Both the position numbers and the translations under genes were made by a program. Below are positions 17,195 through 27,231 of a DNA stretch of 60,040 nt, piece after piece. The stretch spans positions 1 through 60,040 of the forward strand of contig CALWLA010000013.1 of the NCBI GenBank assembly GCA_944381405.1. The letters are read 5' to 3'. Position 1 is the first letter of the stretch, and each line of letters begins with the position of its first letter. A model generated the notes under the pieces. It did not search any database and had not been told where the DNA came from. It worked only from the letters and a program-made list of their open reading frames with translations. Source of the stretch: an uncultured Lachnospiraceae bacterium (GTDB lineage Bacteria; Bacillota; Clostridia; Lachnospirales; Lachnospiraceae).

Positions 17195-18490
17195 TTATTC
17201 CCAGACGCCTTCCTGATTGATGTGGAAGCCGTTGATGTCCGTATTGACCGCCATATAGCCGTAAGCTCCGCCGGTGGAGCCCTCCGGATAGAAATAATGC
17301 CACTTTCCGTCTACTTCAAACCAGCCGGTCACCATGATGCCGGAATCGTTGAAGTAATACTTCTTGTCTCCCAGGGTCCACCAGCCCCGCACCATGCAGC
17401 CTTCCCACTCGTCCTTGGTGGTGTTGAGGTAGTACCAGTAGCCGCCGTCATGGAGCCAGCCGGTCTTCATCTCGCCGGAGCTTTTGTCCATGTAGAACCA
17501 GACCCCGTATTTGTTTTGCTGCCAGCCGGTGAGCATCCGGCCCTCGGCGTCGAACATGTAATATTTGTCGTTGAGCTTGAGCCAGCCGTCCCGTACCAGC
17601 TCGCCGTTGGGATACCGGAAGTACCAGGTGCCGTTGCTCTGCACCCAGCCCGCCACATTGGCGTTGCCGGTTCCGTTGGGATAGGCGTTTCCGGTGATGG
17701 CCGGGCTGCCGTTGTTGTTATCGGAATCCGTCTGGCCGCTGCCGTCGGAAACCTGGTCCTTCTCGATGTAGAGGTAATCGGATTCCAGCCAGTCAGAGCT
17801 TTTTCCCACGGAGCTGGAAACATTTTCCGGAGCCACCGTGCGGACCCTTACGGTATACTCGCCCGCCTTGGTCATGTAGGGATAGAAATTGTAGCTGGTG
17901 CCGTGATAGCTGTTCAGCCGCTTCACTGCGGTGGAGCCCCGGTAGCAGACAACGTCATAGTAGCCGGATCCGTTTTCAGGCGCGTTCCATTTGGCCACGC
18001 CCCTGCTGGAGGTCCAGTATACGTCCTCCGGCTCGTCGTAGTGTCCCTTGATGGCCTTGATGCGCAGAGTGACCTCCAGGGTCTCGTTTCCGTCCCGCTT
18101 GGCCGCGGAAATGAACTCGCCGTTGGTGACCCGCACGTTGGAGGAGTTGTAGGAGCCCCGGAAGGAATACACCGTATCATAGTCGCTGTGCTCGATGGTA
18201 TAACCGCTGTTGGAAAGGTAGACCTTCATCCGCGGTTCGTCTCCCACCTTCACGGAACGGATGTCGTCCAGCCATTCTGCATCGTCCAGGGTGTAATACT
18301 GATTGTCCGGCACCGTCACATAGGAATCCGCGTCGTCGGAAAGCTCGTCTCCGATCTCGATCTCCCCGGTCTGGATGGTGATCCGGACGCTGGGAATGGA
18401 ACGCTGGCGTTCACTGTAGCCGAAGGCCGTAAAGCAGGACAGGCTGAACAGGAGGGCTGTCAACAGGCTTACTGCAGTGATTTTCTTCAT
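17195..18490 (-). CDS. Secreted protein with C-terminal choline-binding-type (CW_binding) repeats
   Basis: A 431-residue protein. The first 25 residues are a signal peptide (KK, hydrophobic core, AFGYS). About 250 residues without a recognised domain follow, rich in Asp, Ser and Tyr. A polar linker then leads to about seven aromatic repeats of the type GW-x-x-x-x-G-x-W-Y-(F/Y) that bind choline or other cell-wall ligands. It is probably attached noncovalently to the envelope. The ATG at 18490 (MKKIT) was chosen because GGAG lies 7 nt upstream; a start four codons earlier is possible. It has its own promoter and terminator and sits as a monocistronic insert between rplQ and ecfA1. Confidence 0.85.
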   Translation of the reverse strand: MKKITAVSLLTALLFSLSCFTAFGYSERQRSIPSVRITIQTGEIEIGDELSDDADSYVTVPDNQYYTLDDAEWLDDIRSVKVGDEPRMKVYLSNSGYTIEHSDYDTVYSFRGSYNSSNVRVTNGEFISAAKRDGNETLEVTLRIKAIKGHYDEPEDVYWTSSRGVAKWNAPENGSGYYDVVCYRGSTAVKRLNSYHGTSYNFYPYMTKAGEYTVRVRTVAPENVSSSVGKSSDWLESDYLYIEKDQVSDGSGQTDSDNNNGSPAITGNAYPNGTGNANVAGWVQSNGTWYFRYPNGELVRDGWLKLNDKYYMFDAEGRMLTGWQQNKYGVWFYMDKSSGEMKTGWLHDGGYWYYLNTTKDEWEGCMVRGWWTLGDKKYYFNDSGIMVTGWFEVDGKWHYFYPEGSTGGAYGYMAVNTDINGFHINQEGVWE

Positions 18491-18554
18491 AGATAACTCC
18501 ATTCTGCCGCCTCTTTCGGGACGGCACAGACTTTCTTTCAGATCTTTCAAGCTC

Positions 18555-18583
18555 ATTATATACGGAGCCCATACATAAGTCAA
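18555..18583 (-). promoter_or_regulatory. Promoter of the secreted repeat protein gene
   Basis: TTGACT (18578-18583) and TATAAT (18555-18560) with a 17-nt spacer on the minus strand, about 65 nt before the start codon. Confidence 0.8.
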
Positions 18584-18603
18584 TTTACGATATTCTTTCA
18601 ATT

Positions 18604-18635
18604 CAAAACGCCGGCTCCCTGGGGAAACCGGCGTT
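18604..18635 (-). terminator. Terminator of the alpha operon (after rplQ)
   Basis: AACGCCGG and CCGGCGTT form an 8-bp stem around a 13-nt loop on the minus strand, followed by TTTTG. It marks the end of the S10-spc-alpha transcription unit. Confidence 0.75.
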
Positions 18636-18658
18636 CATTGCACAAATCATCAACTGGC

Positions 18659-19207
18659 TTATACAAGCTCGATCATAACTTCCATGGCTGCGTCGCCCTT
18701 ACGGGGTCCGATCTTTACGATACGGGTATAGCCGCCGTTTCTGGAAGCATACTTGGGTGCATACTCATCGAAGAGCTTTGCAACGATATCAGCCTTCTTG
18801 GTGTTCTTCTTTCTGCCTGCAGCCTCGGTGGGAACCTCGGTCACATCGTAAAGAACTGCCATCATCTGACGTCTTGCATGAAGTCTGGAGGGCTTATCCT
18901 TCTTGATGGTCTTGTCCACCTCGTCGTAAACGGTAACCTTCTTCTGCTTGCCGTTTACCTCCTTGACTTCCTTTACCCGCTTGCCTTCGCTGTCCTTGCG
19001 GGCAACCTTGGCCTTAACGGTAACCTCTTCGAAATTATCCTTTTCTCTGACTGCAAGAGCGATGAGGCTCTCTGCCTGTCTGCGGATCTCCTTTGCTCTT
19101 GCCTCGGTGGTAACGATCTTACCATGATATAACAGAGCGGTGATCTGGTTTCTTAAAAGTGCCTTCCTCTGAGAGGAGGTTCTTCCTAACTTTCTGTATC
19201 CCGGCAT
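18659..19207 (-). CDS. rplQ: 50S ribosomal protein L17
   Basis: A 182-residue L17. The N-terminal half ([18 protein letters not shown]) and the C-terminal block ([18 protein letters not shown]) are canonical. Many bacterial L17 proteins have only about 115-130 residues. The extra length is a Lys/Glu/Val-rich stretch (about 52-103) in the middle, which recalls longer L17 forms of clostridia. It is the last gene of the alpha operon, 42 nt after rpoA, and is followed by a hairpin terminator. Confidence 0.97.
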   Translation of the reverse strand: MPGYRKLGRTSSQRKALLRNQITALLYHGKIVTTEARAKEIRRQAESLIALAVREKDNFEEVTVKAKVARKDSEGKRVKEVKEVNGKQKKVTVYDEVDKTIKKDKPSRLHARRQMMAVLYDVTEVPTEAAGRKKNTKKADIVAKLFDEYAPKYASRNGGYTRIVKIGPRKGDAAMEVMIELV

Positions 19208-19249
19208 TTTCTTTTCCTCCTATTGTGCCTGTGGTCTTATCAGTAGGCG

Positions 19250-20209
19250 TTAGCCTTCTTCCCCTGTGTTGAGAGAAAGTCCCAGCTCCTTCAGCTTTGC
19301 AAGCACCTCTTCCAGGGACTTGCGGCCAAGGTTTCTAACCTTCATCATATCGTCGGGGGTCTTGGAGCAGAGCTCTTCTACCGTATTGATTCCTGCACGC
19401 TTCAGGCAGTTGTAGGAACGTACGGAAAGCTCCAGCTCGTCGATGTTCATTTCGAGGACCTTACCCTTTTCGTCATCCTCTTTCTCGATCATAACCTCCG
19501 CCGTCTTGGCGTTTTCGGAAAGGTCGATGAAAAGGCTCAGATGCTCACTCAGCACCTTTGCCGCAAGGCTCACTGCCTCGTCCGGCGCCAGGGTGCCGTT
19601 GGTATATACGTCCAGCGTAAGCTTGTCGAAGTCCGTCTGCTGTCCCACACGGGTATTTTCCACGTTCATGTTGACGCGCTCTACCGGTGTGAAGATGGAG
19701 TCGATGGCGATGCAGCCGATGGGCAGATCGTCGCCTTTGTTCTTGTCGGCGCCTGCATAGCCGCGGCCGTTTACGATGGTCAGCTCCATATTGAGCTTTG
19801 CATCCGGACCGCTTAAGGTGGCGATCACCTGATCCGGATTCATGATCTCGATGTCGCTGTCCACCTGGATATCGGAACCTCTCACGACGCCCTCACCCTG
19901 GAATTCGATATATGCGGTCTTGGGAGCGTTGTCCTGACCGTGATTTTTGATTGCAAGCTCTTTGATGTTCATCACGATTTCGGTGACATCTTCCTTCACG
20001 CCCGGAATCGAGGAGAACTCATGGAGAACGCCGTCGATCTTAATGCGGCTGACAGCCGTGCCCGGAAGGGAGGAAAGCATGATCCGTCTCAGAGAGTTGC
20101 CCAGAGTGATGCCATAGCCTCTCTCCAGGGGCTCGCAGACGAATTTGCCATACTTTTTGTCCTCCGAAATCTCAGCGATTTCGATATTAGGCTTTTCAAA
20201 ATCAAACAC
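19250..20209 (-). CDS. rpoA: DNA-directed RNA polymerase subunit alpha
   Basis: A 319-residue RpoA. The N-terminal assembly domain has [14 protein letters not shown] and [14 protein letters not shown]. An acidic linker (DDEKGK) leads to the C-terminal domain with [14 protein letters not shown] and [10 protein letters not shown], which contacts UP elements and activators. The GTG at 20209 was chosen because AAAGGAG lies 8 nt upstream; the frame is open 25 codons further but without family similarity. It sits between rpsD and rplQ, the standard alpha-operon place. Confidence 0.98.
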   Translation of the reverse strand: MFDFEKPNIEIAEISEDKKYGKFVCEPLERGYGITLGNSLRRIMLSSLPGTAVSRIKIDGVLHEFSSIPGVKEDVTEIVMNIKELAIKNHGQDNAPKTAYIEFQGEGVVRGSDIQVDSDIEIMNPDQVIATLSGPDAKLNMELTIVNGRGYAGADKNKGDDLPIGCIAIDSIFTPVERVNMNVENTRVGQQTDFDKLTLDVYTNGTLAPDEAVSLAAKVLSEHLSLFIDLSENAKTAEVMIEKEDDEKGKVLEMNIDELELSVRSYNCLKRAGINTVEELCSKTPDDMMKVRNLGRKSLEEVLAKLKELGLSLNTGEEG

Positions 20210-20290
20210 GATATGTACTCCTTTCAGCGGCGCGCCCGAAGAAAAAGACGGGCGCTTTTTCGGAGCAAACAAAGCAATGCGCAATGCGCA

Positions 20291-20884
20291 TTACTTTGAA
20301 TAAAGCTCGACAATCAGCATCTCATCCACCGGAACGTCGATGGCTTCTCTCTTCGGAAGCTCCTTTACGGAACCCTTCAGGTTTTCCTTATCGGACTCAA
20401 GCCAATCCGGAACCATGCGGCTGCCGGTTACCTCGAGAACGTCCTTGTATCTCTGAGCGGACTTGAACTTCTCCTTGATCTCGATGGTGTCCCCTGCCTT
20501 TACCAGGTAAGAGGGAATGTTCACCTGCTTGCCGTTTACCAGAACGTGCTTGTGGTCAACGATCTGTCTTGCTTCCTTTCTGGTACGAGCCCAGCCAAGG
20601 CGGAACAGAACGTTGTCCAGTCTGGACTCCAGCATGGTCATCAGGTTTGCACCGGTCTGACCCTCCATACGCTCTGCCTTTGCGTAGTAGTTACGGAAGG
20701 GCTTCTCCAGTACGCCGTAGATGAACTTTGCCTTCTGCTTCTCGCGAAGCTGCATGCCGTACTCAGAAAGCTTTCTGTTGCCTCTCTTTGATTCTCTTTT
20801 AGACTTTTTATCAATTCCCAGGAATACAGGATCCAGTCCGAGGGATCTGCATCTTTTAAGAACAGGAACTCTATCTACTGCCAT
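20291..20884 (-). CDS. rpsD: 30S ribosomal protein S4
   Basis: A 197-residue S4, a primary 16S rRNA binder. The S4 RNA-binding domain contains LDNVLFRLGWARTRKEARQ and HVLVNGKQVNIPS. The N-terminal region has a single Cys in KRCRSLGLDP, so it is the zinc-free type. The ATG at 20884 has AGGAGG 7-8 nt upstream and the family start AVDRVPVLK. S4 represses the alpha operon in some bacteria; no specific leader was identified here. Confidence 0.98.
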   Translation of the reverse strand: MAVDRVPVLKRCRSLGLDPVFLGIDKKSKRESKRGNRKLSEYGMQLREKQKAKFIYGVLEKPFRNYYAKAERMEGQTGANLMTMLESRLDNVLFRLGWARTRKEARQIVDHKHVLVNGKQVNIPSYLVKAGDTIEIKEKFKSAQRYKDVLEVTGSRMVPDWLESDKENLKGSVKELPKREAIDVPVDEMLIVELYSK

Positions 20885-20898
20885 TTTTAACCTCCTAA

Positions 20899-21303
20899 TT
20901 AGACCCTTCTGCGCTTCGGCGGACGGCATCCGTTATGCGGAACCGGGGTGACATCTTTAATGCTGGTAACCTGCAGGCCTGCTGCCTGAAGTGCGCGGAT
21001 AGCCGCCTCACGTCCTGAGCCAGGTCCCTTTACCATAACATCCACTGTCTTTAAACCATGCACGAGCGCTGCCTTGGTAGCAGTTTCTGCAGCCATCTGA
21101 GCTGCGTATGGAGTAGATTTCCTTGAACCTCTAAATCCCAGACCACCGGCACTTGCCCATGATAAAGCATTTCCCTGTGCATCCGTCAGAGTCACGATGG
21201 TGTTGTTGAAGGATGACTGGATGTGTGCCTGTCCGTGTTCAACGTTTTTCTTTACGCGCTTTTTTACTACTTTCTTCGCGCCTGCTGACACTTTTTTTGC
21301 CAT
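20899..21303 (-). CDS. rpsK: 30S ribosomal protein S11
   Basis: A 134-residue S11. [19 protein letters not shown] and the C-terminal [20 protein letters not shown] are unmistakable. The N-terminal 20 residues are a Lys-rich extension ([18 protein letters not shown]) typical of Firmicute S11. It forms part of the 30S platform around the mRNA exit. It lies 14 nt upstream of rpsD and 82 nt after rpsM. Confidence 0.98.
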   Translation of the reverse strand: MAKKVSAGAKKVVKKRVKKNVEHGQAHIQSSFNNTIVTLTDAQGNALSWASAGGLGFRGSRKSTPYAAQMAAETATKAALVHGLKTVDVMVKGPGSGREAAIRALQAAGLQVTSIKDVTPVPHNGCRPPKRRRV

Positions 21304-21385
21304 ATCAAACTAACCTACTTTCTTTTCTTCATACTGCGGTTTCTGTTTTTAAAACATGCAAATCCATGTTAAGCACTGAAAACCA

Positions 21386-21754
21386 TTACTTCTTCTTGTT
21401 TGCGACAGTCTTCTTCGGTCCCTTGCGGGTTCTCGCGTTGGTCTTTGTCTTCTGACCGCGAACCGGAAGGCTCTTTCTGTGGCGGATTCCGCGATAGCAT
21501 CCGATTTCCTGCAGTCTCTTGATGTTCATGGCGATCTCACGTCTTAAGTCACCTTCTACCACCTGAGTCTCGGAGATCACCTCTGCAAGTCTCTTTACCT
21601 CATCATCGGTAAGATCCTTTACACGAGTATCCGGATTCACACCTGCTTCCTTAAGGATGCGCTGGGAAGAAGAAAGGCCGATTCCATAAATATAGGTAAG
21701 ACCAATTTCCACACGCTTCTCTCTCGGAAGATCGACACCTGCTATACGAGCCAT
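21386..21754 (-). CDS. rpsM: 30S ribosomal protein S13
   Basis: A 122-residue S13. [20 protein letters not shown] opens the protein, [17 protein letters not shown] lies in the middle and a Lys/Arg tail follows. It sits in the 30S head and contacts the 50S subunit and P-site tRNA. AGGAGG precedes the ATG at 21754. It follows rpmJ by 14 nt, the normal alpha-operon order. Confidence 0.98.
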   Translation of the reverse strand: MARIAGVDLPREKRVEIGLTYIYGIGLSSSQRILKEAGVNPDTRVKDLTDDEVKRLAEVISETQVVEGDLRREIAMNIKRLQEIGCYRGIRHRKSLPVRGQKTKTNARTRKGPKKTVANKKK

Positions 21755-21768
21755 GTTTTACCTCCTGA

Positions 21769-21882
21769 TTAACCTTGTCTCTGTTTGTGCTTGGGGTTTT
21801 CGCAGATGATTCTGATAACCCCTTTTCTCTTGATAACCTTACACTTTTCGCATATAGGTTTTACTGAAGATCTGACTTTCAT
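21769..21882 (-). CDS. rpmJ: 50S ribosomal protein L36
   Basis: A 37-residue protein starting [18 protein letters not shown] and ending NPKHKQRQG. Cys11, Cys14, Cys27 and His32 make the zinc-ribbon form (C+ type), usually used under zinc-replete conditions. It binds 23S rRNA late in assembly. AAAGGAG lies upstream of the ATG at 21882, and it is followed closely by rpsM. Confidence 0.97.
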   Translation of the reverse strand: MKVRSSVKPICEKCKVIKRKGVIRIICENPKHKQRQG

Positions 21883-22031
21883 ATCATCTTCTCCTTTCGT
21901 CCTGCGAACTGCCTGCTATTTCCAGGCATAAAAGAACCTGCCATACAGCCTATCCTGTCTGGCCAGAGTTGCTAAAGCATTATAGCAGACCTGTAGATAT
22001 ATTGCAAGTCCTTTTGATTTCTTTTGCGGGC

Positions 22032-22250
22032 TTATTTGTCTCTCCAGATGATGCGCGCCTTTGAAAGATCGTAGGGGCTCATCTCCAGAGTGACCTTATC
22101 TCCCGGCAGTATCCTGATGTAATTCATGCGGAGCTTCCCGCTGATGTGGGCAAGCACCTGATGTCCGTTTTCCAGCTCTACCTGGAACATGGCGTTGGGA
22201 AGCTTTTCCACAACGGTTCCTTCCAATTCAATGACGTCTGCCTTCGACAT
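22032..22250 (-). CDS. infA: Translation initiation factor IF-1
   Basis: A 72-residue OB-fold protein with [19 protein letters not shown] and the conserved [19 protein letters not shown] segment. It blocks the ribosomal A site during initiation. AGGAAAGG precedes the ATG at 22250. It lies 43 nt after map and 149 nt before rpmJ. That gap shows no hairpin strong enough to call a terminator, so the alpha genes are probably read through. Confidence 0.98.
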   Translation of the reverse strand: MSKADVIELEGTVVEKLPNAMFQVELENGHQVLAHISGKLRMNYIRILPGDKVTLEMSPYDLSKARIIWRDK

Positions 22251-22293
22251 CCTTTCCTCCCTGAATGGTTCTGATAATCCGTAAGCCTGGGGC

Positions 22294-23073
22294 TTAATTG
22301 ACGTGATACAGCTTTTTTTCCTCCGGCAGAAGGGAAAGCACCTCCGGCTGTCCCTCGGTGATCAATATCGTGTTTTCATAGTGGGCGGAAAGGGATCCGT
22401 CTGCGCTGACATAGGTCCAGCCGTTGTCCGTTTCCCAGACCTGCCAGGTCCCGAGATTGATCATGGGCTCTACCGCGATAGTCATGTTCTTCTGCAGCTT
22501 GATGCCCCGGCGCCTGCAGGTAAAATTCGGTACCTCCGGCTCCTCATGCATCTCCCGACCGATGCCGTGTCCTACCAGGTCCTCCACGATTCCGTAACCG
22601 AAGGGCCGGATGTAATCCTCCACCGCCCGTCCGATGTCGTTGACGTGGTTTCCTGCCACAGCTGCCTGTATGCCTGCAAAAAAGCTCTCTCTGGTCCGGT
22701 CGATGAGCTCCTGGGCCTCCTTGGAAATGGTTCCCACTCCATGGGTCCTTGCCGCATCTGACTGCCAGCCCTTCCAGATCACACCGGTATCCACGGAAAC
22801 GATGTCTCCCTCCTTCAGATACCTGTGTTTGTCCGGGATGCCGTGCACCACCTCTTCGTTGACGGAGATGCAGGCTGATGCCGGGAATCCTTCATAATTC
22901 TTAAAGGAAGGAATGGCTCCGTGGCTGCGGATCAGCTTTTCGCAGATGTGATCCAGCTCCCAGGTAGACATGCCGGGATGGATCTCCTTGGAAAGGTCCA
23001 TATGGACCCTGGCCAGGATCTGTCCCGCCTCCCTCATAAGCTGTACTTCATGATCAGATTTGATCGTCACCAT
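22294..23073 (-). CDS. map: Type I methionine aminopeptidase
   Basis: A 259-residue enzyme that removes the initiator methionine from new proteins. The two-metal site residues are recognisable in [31 protein letters not shown] and [10 protein letters not shown]. It lacks an N-terminal zinc extension. Its ATG at 23073 is one base after the adk stop, so translation is probably coupled. The secY-adk-map-infA order is the Firmicute norm. Confidence 0.97.
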   Translation of the reverse strand: MVTIKSDHEVQLMREAGQILARVHMDLSKEIHPGMSTWELDHICEKLIRSHGAIPSFKNYEGFPASACISVNEEVVHGIPDKHRYLKEGDIVSVDTGVIWKGWQSDAARTHGVGTISKEAQELIDRTRESFFAGIQAAVAGNHVNDIGRAVEDYIRPFGYGIVEDLVGHGIGREMHEEPEVPNFTCRRRGIKLQKNMTIAVEPMINLGTWQVWETDNGWTYVSADGSLSAHYENTILITEGQPEVLSLLPEEKKLYHVN

Positions 23074-23074
23074 G

Positions 23075-23716
23075 TTACTTCAGAGCCTCCATGATCGCGG
23101 AAAAAACCTCATCCGGCTTCATCGTTCCGTCCACCTGCCGCAAAACGCCCTCATTGCCGTAATACTCGATCAGGGGCTTTGTCTGGGCGTGATAAACGGA
23201 AAGCCGTTCCTTTACGGTCTCCGGCTTGTCGTCACTCCGCTGGGTAAGGGCATGTCCGCATCTGTCGCAGACATCCTGGGCCTTGGGCGGATTGAAGCTC
23301 ACATGATAGGTCGCTCCGCACTGGGGGCAGCTTCTTCTTCCGGTCATGCGAACCAGTATCTCCTCGTCCGGCACCTCGATATCCACAGCGGCGTCGATGG
23401 CCTCTCCCCGTTCCGTAAGTGCTTTTTTCAGGCTTTCCGCCTGAGGAATGGTCCTAGGGAAGCCATCCAGCACATAACCCTTTTCGCAGTCCGGCTCGGA
23501 GATCCGGGAGAGCAGCATGCCGATGGTCAGTTCATCCGGCACCAGCATTCCCTTGTCCATATAGGCCTTGGCCTGATTCCCGAGCTCGGTTCCATTTTTG
23601 ATATTCGCGCGGAAGATATCCCCTGTGCTGACATGGGGGATATCATATTCCTTCGCGATATTGATTGCCTGTGTTCCTTTTCCTGCACCGGGCGCACCCA
23701 GCATTATGATTTTCAT
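23075..23716 (-). CDS. adk: Adenylate kinase with zinc-binding LID
   Basis: A 213-residue long-form kinase that interconverts ATP, AMP and ADP. The P-loop GAPGAGKGT lies at about 7-15 and the AMP-binding DGFPRT in the middle. The LID carries two CxxC pairs (CPQC and CDRC), the structural zinc site of Gram-positive adenylate kinases. It follows secY by 15 nt in the spc operon. Confidence 0.98.
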   Translation of the reverse strand: MKIIMLGAPGAGKGTQAINIAKEYDIPHVSTGDIFRANIKNGTELGNQAKAYMDKGMLVPDELTIGMLLSRISEPDCEKGYVLDGFPRTIPQAESLKKALTERGEAIDAAVDIEVPDEEILVRMTGRRSCPQCGATYHVSFNPPKAQDVCDRCGHALTQRSDDKPETVKERLSVYHAQTKPLIEYYGNEGVLRQVDGTMKPDEVFSAIMEALK

Positions 23717-23731
23717 TTTTCTCTCCCTGGC

Positions 23732-25045
23732 TTAGTCGTTTAAAAAGCCCTTGTAGTTGCGCACCAGAAGCTGTGACTCCACCTGCTTGATGGTCTCCAG
23801 GACAACGCTGACGATAATGATCAGCGAGGTGCCCATGAAGGACAGATGGCCGATGCCGAACAGCCCTGACAGAATGATCGGGATCACGCATACGATGGTA
23901 AGCCCGACAGCGCCGATAAAGATAATGTAATTCAGGATCCGGTTCAGATAATCGCTGGTCGGCTTGCCCGGACGGATGCCGGGAATGAAGCCGCCGTTTT
24001 TCTTCATGTTGTTCGCCACCTCCAGCGGATTAAAGGTGATGGAGGTATAGAAATAAGCGAACAGGATCACCAGGGCGATATATACCAGAAGGCCTACGCT
24101 CGCCCACGGATAGGCAGGATTGCACCAGGAGCTGGAGTTCAATGCCAGCAGGATCTTGCCGCCGATGGTGGCATAGTCCACCGGGAAGAAGCTGGCGATC
24201 ACCACCGGCATGGACATGATCGAGGATGCGAAGATCACCGGGATCACGCCTGCGGTGTTTACCTTCAGCGGGATGTTGGTACCGCTGCCTACGCGGCTTC
24301 CCTGCATCTTTCTGGAGTACTGAACGGGAATGTTTCTGGTTGCCCCGTTCAGGATGATGGTGAATACCACCATGGCCATGATGCAGGCAAGGATGATCAG
24401 AACAACGACCACCGTTACCGCCACGTTTTTGCCTTGTACGAAACGGAGGAACAGCGTTTCCAGATCATTGGGAAGGGTGGAAATGATGTTGAACAGCAGC
24501 ACGATCGATATGCCGTTGCCCACACCCTTTTCCGTGATCCGTTCGCCGATCCACATGAGGAGCGCAGAGCCTGCGGTCATGGTCACCACGCAGATGACCA
24601 CGTTCCATGCCGTAAACTCGTAGAGCATGCCGTTTCCGCCGAAGCCAACTGCCATGGCCACGGACTGGATCAGCGCCAGCGCTACCGTCAGATATCTCGT
24701 ATACTCAGCAATTTTCTTACGTCCATCCTCTCCATCCTTTTGCATCTGCTCCAGGGCCGGAATGGCGATGGTCAGAAGCTGCATGATGATGGAAGAGGTG
24801 ATGTAGGGCGTAATACTAAGCGCAAATACCGATAAGTCCGTAAAGGACCCACCGGTCATTGCATTAAACCATCCGAATGCATCTGTTCCGTTCAGGTTAC
24901 TGAACAAAGTGTCAAAATAGGTGGTATTGACTCCCGGGATCGGAAGTACGGAACCGAACCTTATGACGACGAGCATCAGGAAGGTAAAGATCAGCTTTTT
25001 ACGAACCTCAGTCACCTTCCATGCATTCTTCAGAAGTTTCCACAT
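23732..25045 (-). CDS. secY: Protein translocase subunit SecY
   Basis: A 437-residue membrane protein with ten predicted transmembrane segments, the channel-forming subunit of the Sec translocon. TM2a plug-region motifs (NAMTGGSFTDLSVFALSITPYI), GNGISIVL and the cytoplasmic loop TSITFNPLEVANNMKKNGGFIPG are canonical. The ATG at 25045 directly follows the rplO stop (1 nt gap). It is coexpressed with ribosomal proteins in the spc operon. Confidence 0.98.
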   Translation of the reverse strand: MWKLLKNAWKVTEVRKKLIFTFLMLVVIRFGSVLPIPGVNTTYFDTLFSNLNGTDAFGWFNAMTGGSFTDLSVFALSITPYITSSIIMQLLTIAIPALEQMQKDGEDGRKKIAEYTRYLTVALALIQSVAMAVGFGGNGMLYEFTAWNVVICVVTMTAGSALLMWIGERITEKGVGNGISIVLLFNIISTLPNDLETLFLRFVQGKNVAVTVVVVLIILACIMAMVVFTIILNGATRNIPVQYSRKMQGSRVGSGTNIPLKVNTAGVIPVIFASSIMSMPVVIASFFPVDYATIGGKILLALNSSSWCNPAYPWASVGLLVYIALVILFAYFYTSITFNPLEVANNMKKNGGFIPGIRPGKPTSDYLNRILNYIIFIGAVGLTIVCVIPIILSGLFGIGHLSFMGTSLIIIVSVVLETIKQVESQLLVRNYKGFLND

Positions 25046-25046
25046 A

Positions 25047-25487
25047 TCAGATCACCTCGCAGGTTCCACCAGCCGCCTCGATCTTGGATTTAGCCGTCTC
25101 CGTGAAGGCATTTGCCTTAACGGTAAGCTTCTTTTTCAGTTCGCCGTTGCCAAGGATCTTTACGCCGCCCTTGGTGTCCTTGATGATCTTCTGATCCAGA
25201 AGAGTCTGTACATCTACGGTTGCACCGTCCTCGAATCTCTCCAGAACGGAAACGTTGATGCCAACATACTCTACTCTGTTTCTGTTGGTGAAGCCTCTCT
25301 TCGGAAGTCTTCTGTAAAGAGGCATCTGTCCGCCTTCAAAACCAGGTCTCGGAGCTCCGGAACGGGCCTTCTGACCCTTGTGGCCGTAGCCTGCGGTCTT
25401 GCCGTTTCCTGAGCCGTGTCCGCGGCCCTTTCTGAAATTATTGCTGTGCTTTGAGCCAGCAGCGGGTTTCAAGTTTGATAATTCCAT
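25047..25487 (-). CDS. rplO: 50S ribosomal protein L15
   Basis: A 146-residue L15. The N-terminus [14 protein letters not shown], the Gly-rich [22 protein letters not shown] segment and [18 protein letters not shown] identify it. The extended basic N-terminus runs deep into 23S rRNA. It lies 17 nt after rpmD. Confidence 0.98.
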   Translation of the reverse strand: MELSNLKPAAGSKHSNNFRKGRGHGSGNGKTAGYGHKGQKARSGAPRPGFEGGQMPLYRRLPKRGFTNRNRVEYVGINVSVLERFEDGATVDVQTLLDQKIIKDTKGGVKILGNGELKKKLTVKANAFTETAKSKIEAAGGTCEVI

Positions 25488-25504
25488 CTCGCTAACCTCC
25501 TTAA

Positions 25505-25690
25505 TTAAAGCTCTTCGACTTTAACCATGTGCTTAACCTGCTGGAGCATGCCTCTTACCGCGCCATTGTCCGGAAGCTCGTTGGTCGAATTGATCTTACG
25601 AAGTCCCAGTGCTGCAACAGTCTTCTTGTTCTTGGGAACTGCACCAATAGGAGACTTAACAAGAGTTACTCTTAATTTCTTTTCTGCCAT
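25505..25690 (-). CDS. rpmD: 50S ribosomal protein L30
   Basis: A 61-residue L30 with [20 protein letters not shown] and the usual [12 protein letters not shown] segment. It is a small peripheral 50S protein lying between rpsE and rplO. AGGAGGGAAGAG precedes the ATG at 25690. Confidence 0.97.
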   Translation of the reverse strand: MAEKKLRVTLVKSPIGAVPKNKKTVAALGLRKINSTNELPDNGAVRGMLQQVKHMVKVEEL

Positions 25691-25705
25691 CTCTCTTCCC
25701 TCCTA

Positions 25706-26215
25706 TTAATTCAGAATCTCGTCCACGGACTTGCCTCTTAAAGAAGCAACCTGGTCCGGGGTCTTCATAGCCTTAAGACCCTCCAGCGTTGCGAGAACGC
25801 AGTTGACCTTGTTGGTAGAGCCAAGCACCTTGGTACGGATGTTCTTGATGCCTGCCAGCTCGATCACCGCACGGGCGGTACCACCTGCGATCACACCGGT
25901 ACCTTCCGGAGCGCGCTTTAACATAACGGTGGAGCTGCCGAACTTTCCGAAGTAGTCGTGCGGCACAGAGTTGTTCTTATCCATAGAAATCTGAATCAGG
26001 TTCTTGGTAGCCGCTTCCTTGCCCTTTCTGATGGCCTCCGGAACCTCGGCTGCCTTGCCAAGGCCAGCGCCTACATGACCGTTTCCGTCGCCTACAACAA
26101 CGAGCGCGGAAAATCTCATGGTACGTCCGCCCTTAACAGTCTTGGATACGCGCTTGATTGCAACTACTTTGTCGTTCAATTCTAATGATTTCGGATCAAT
26201 AATCGTACGCTTCAT
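25706..26215 (-). CDS. rpsE: 30S ribosomal protein S5
   Basis: A 169-residue S5. The double-stranded RNA-binding-like N-terminal domain contains VVAIKRVSKTVKGGRTMRFSA and VVGDGNGHVGAGLGKAAEVP. The C-terminal lobe has PEGTGVIAGGTARAVIELAG. It contributes to mRNA helicase activity and decoding fidelity. It lies 18 nt after rplR. Confidence 0.98.
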   Translation of the reverse strand: MKRTIIDPKSLELNDKVVAIKRVSKTVKGGRTMRFSALVVVGDGNGHVGAGLGKAAEVPEAIRKGKEAATKNLIQISMDKNNSVPHDYFGKFGSSTVMLKRAPEGTGVIAGGTARAVIELAGIKNIRTKVLGSTNKVNCVLATLEGLKAMKTPDQVASLRGKSVDEILN

Positions 26216-26233
26216 TATTTTCTCTCCTTCCCC

Positions 26234-26602
26234 TTAGAATTCCAGTCCGGCTTCACGTGCTGCATCTGCAAGCGCCTTAACTTTTCCGTGATAAATGAAA
26301 CCGCCTCTGTCGAATACGACCGTCTTGATGCCCTTTGCCAGAGCCTTCTCAGCGATCGCCTTTCCTACATATGCTGCTGCTTCAACGTTGTCGGTATATT
26401 CCAGGGCCTTCTTTGCATCTGCCTCCAGGGTGGAAGCTGCGCAGAGGGTGTTGCCAACAGTGTCGTCAATAATCTGAGCATACATATGATTATTACTTCT
26501 GAATACGCAAAGACGCGGCTTCTCAGCGGTTCCTGAGATGCGATTACGAAGTCTTGCGTGCTTTTTCTCGCGAATTTCGCTCTTTGACTTTTTGTTAATC
26601 AT
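26234..26602 (-). CDS. rplR: 50S ribosomal protein L18
   Basis: A 122-residue 5S-rRNA-binding protein. [21 protein letters not shown] in the N-terminal part and the C-terminal [32 protein letters not shown] are diagnostic. It sits between rplF and rpsE in the spc operon. Confidence 0.98.
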   Translation of the reverse strand: MINKKSKSEIREKKHARLRNRISGTAEKPRLCVFRSNNHMYAQIIDDTVGNTLCAASTLEADAKKALEYTDNVEAAAYVGKAIAEKALAKGIKTVVFDRGGFIYHGKVKALADAAREAGLEF

Positions 26603-26620
26603 CCTTACACTCTCCTTAGA

Positions 26621-27163
26621 TTATTTCTTACCTGTCTTACCGACCTTACGTCTGATCACTTCGGTTTCGTACTTGATACCCTTGCCCTTATACGGCTCCG
26701 GCGGTCTCTTGGTACGGATCTCCGCTGCGTACTGTCCAACCTTTTCCTTGGAAATACCCTTAACGATGATCTTGTTCTGGCCGTCGCATACAGTCTCGAT
26801 GCCCTCCGGATCCTCCATCTCAACGGGATGAGAGTAACCCAGGTTTAGCACCAGCTTCTTGCCCTGCTTTGCGGCTCTGTAACCAACGCCGTTTACCTCA
26901 AGGACCTTCTGGTATCCTTCCGTAACGCCTGTAACCATGTTGTGGATCAGGGTCCGGGTCAGGCCGTGAAGCGCCTTGATCCTCTTTAAATCATTGGGAC
27001 GTGTAACTTCAATGTTTCCGTCTTTCTGCTCAATGGTAAGCTCGTGGGCGAACTGTCTAGTAAGCTCTCCCTTCGGGCCCTTAACAGTCACCAGGTTTCC
27101 GTCTCCGATGGTGACGGTAACGCCTGCCGGAACTGCTACCGGCTGTCTTCCAATACGTGACAT
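26621..27163 (-). CDS. rplF: 50S ribosomal protein L6
   Basis: A 180-residue L6 made of two related alpha/beta domains. [17 protein letters not shown] starts it, and the C-terminal [25 protein letters not shown] is the strongly conserved L6 signature near the sarcin-ricin loop. It lies 18 nt before rplR and 68 nt after rpsH. Confidence 0.98.
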   Translation of the reverse strand: MSRIGRQPVAVPAGVTVTIGDGNLVTVKGPKGELTRQFAHELTIEQKDGNIEVTRPNDLKRIKALHGLTRTLIHNMVTGVTEGYQKVLEVNGVGYRAAKQGKKLVLNLGYSHPVEMEDPEGIETVCDGQNKIIVKGISKEKVGQYAAEIRTKRPPEPYKGKGIKYETEVIRRKVGKTGKK

Positions 27164-27231
27164 GTCGTCATTCCTCCTTCTTAAATTGTCGGCCGGCCAG
27201 TGTATAGCCGGCTGTTTTCAGATTTGATCTA

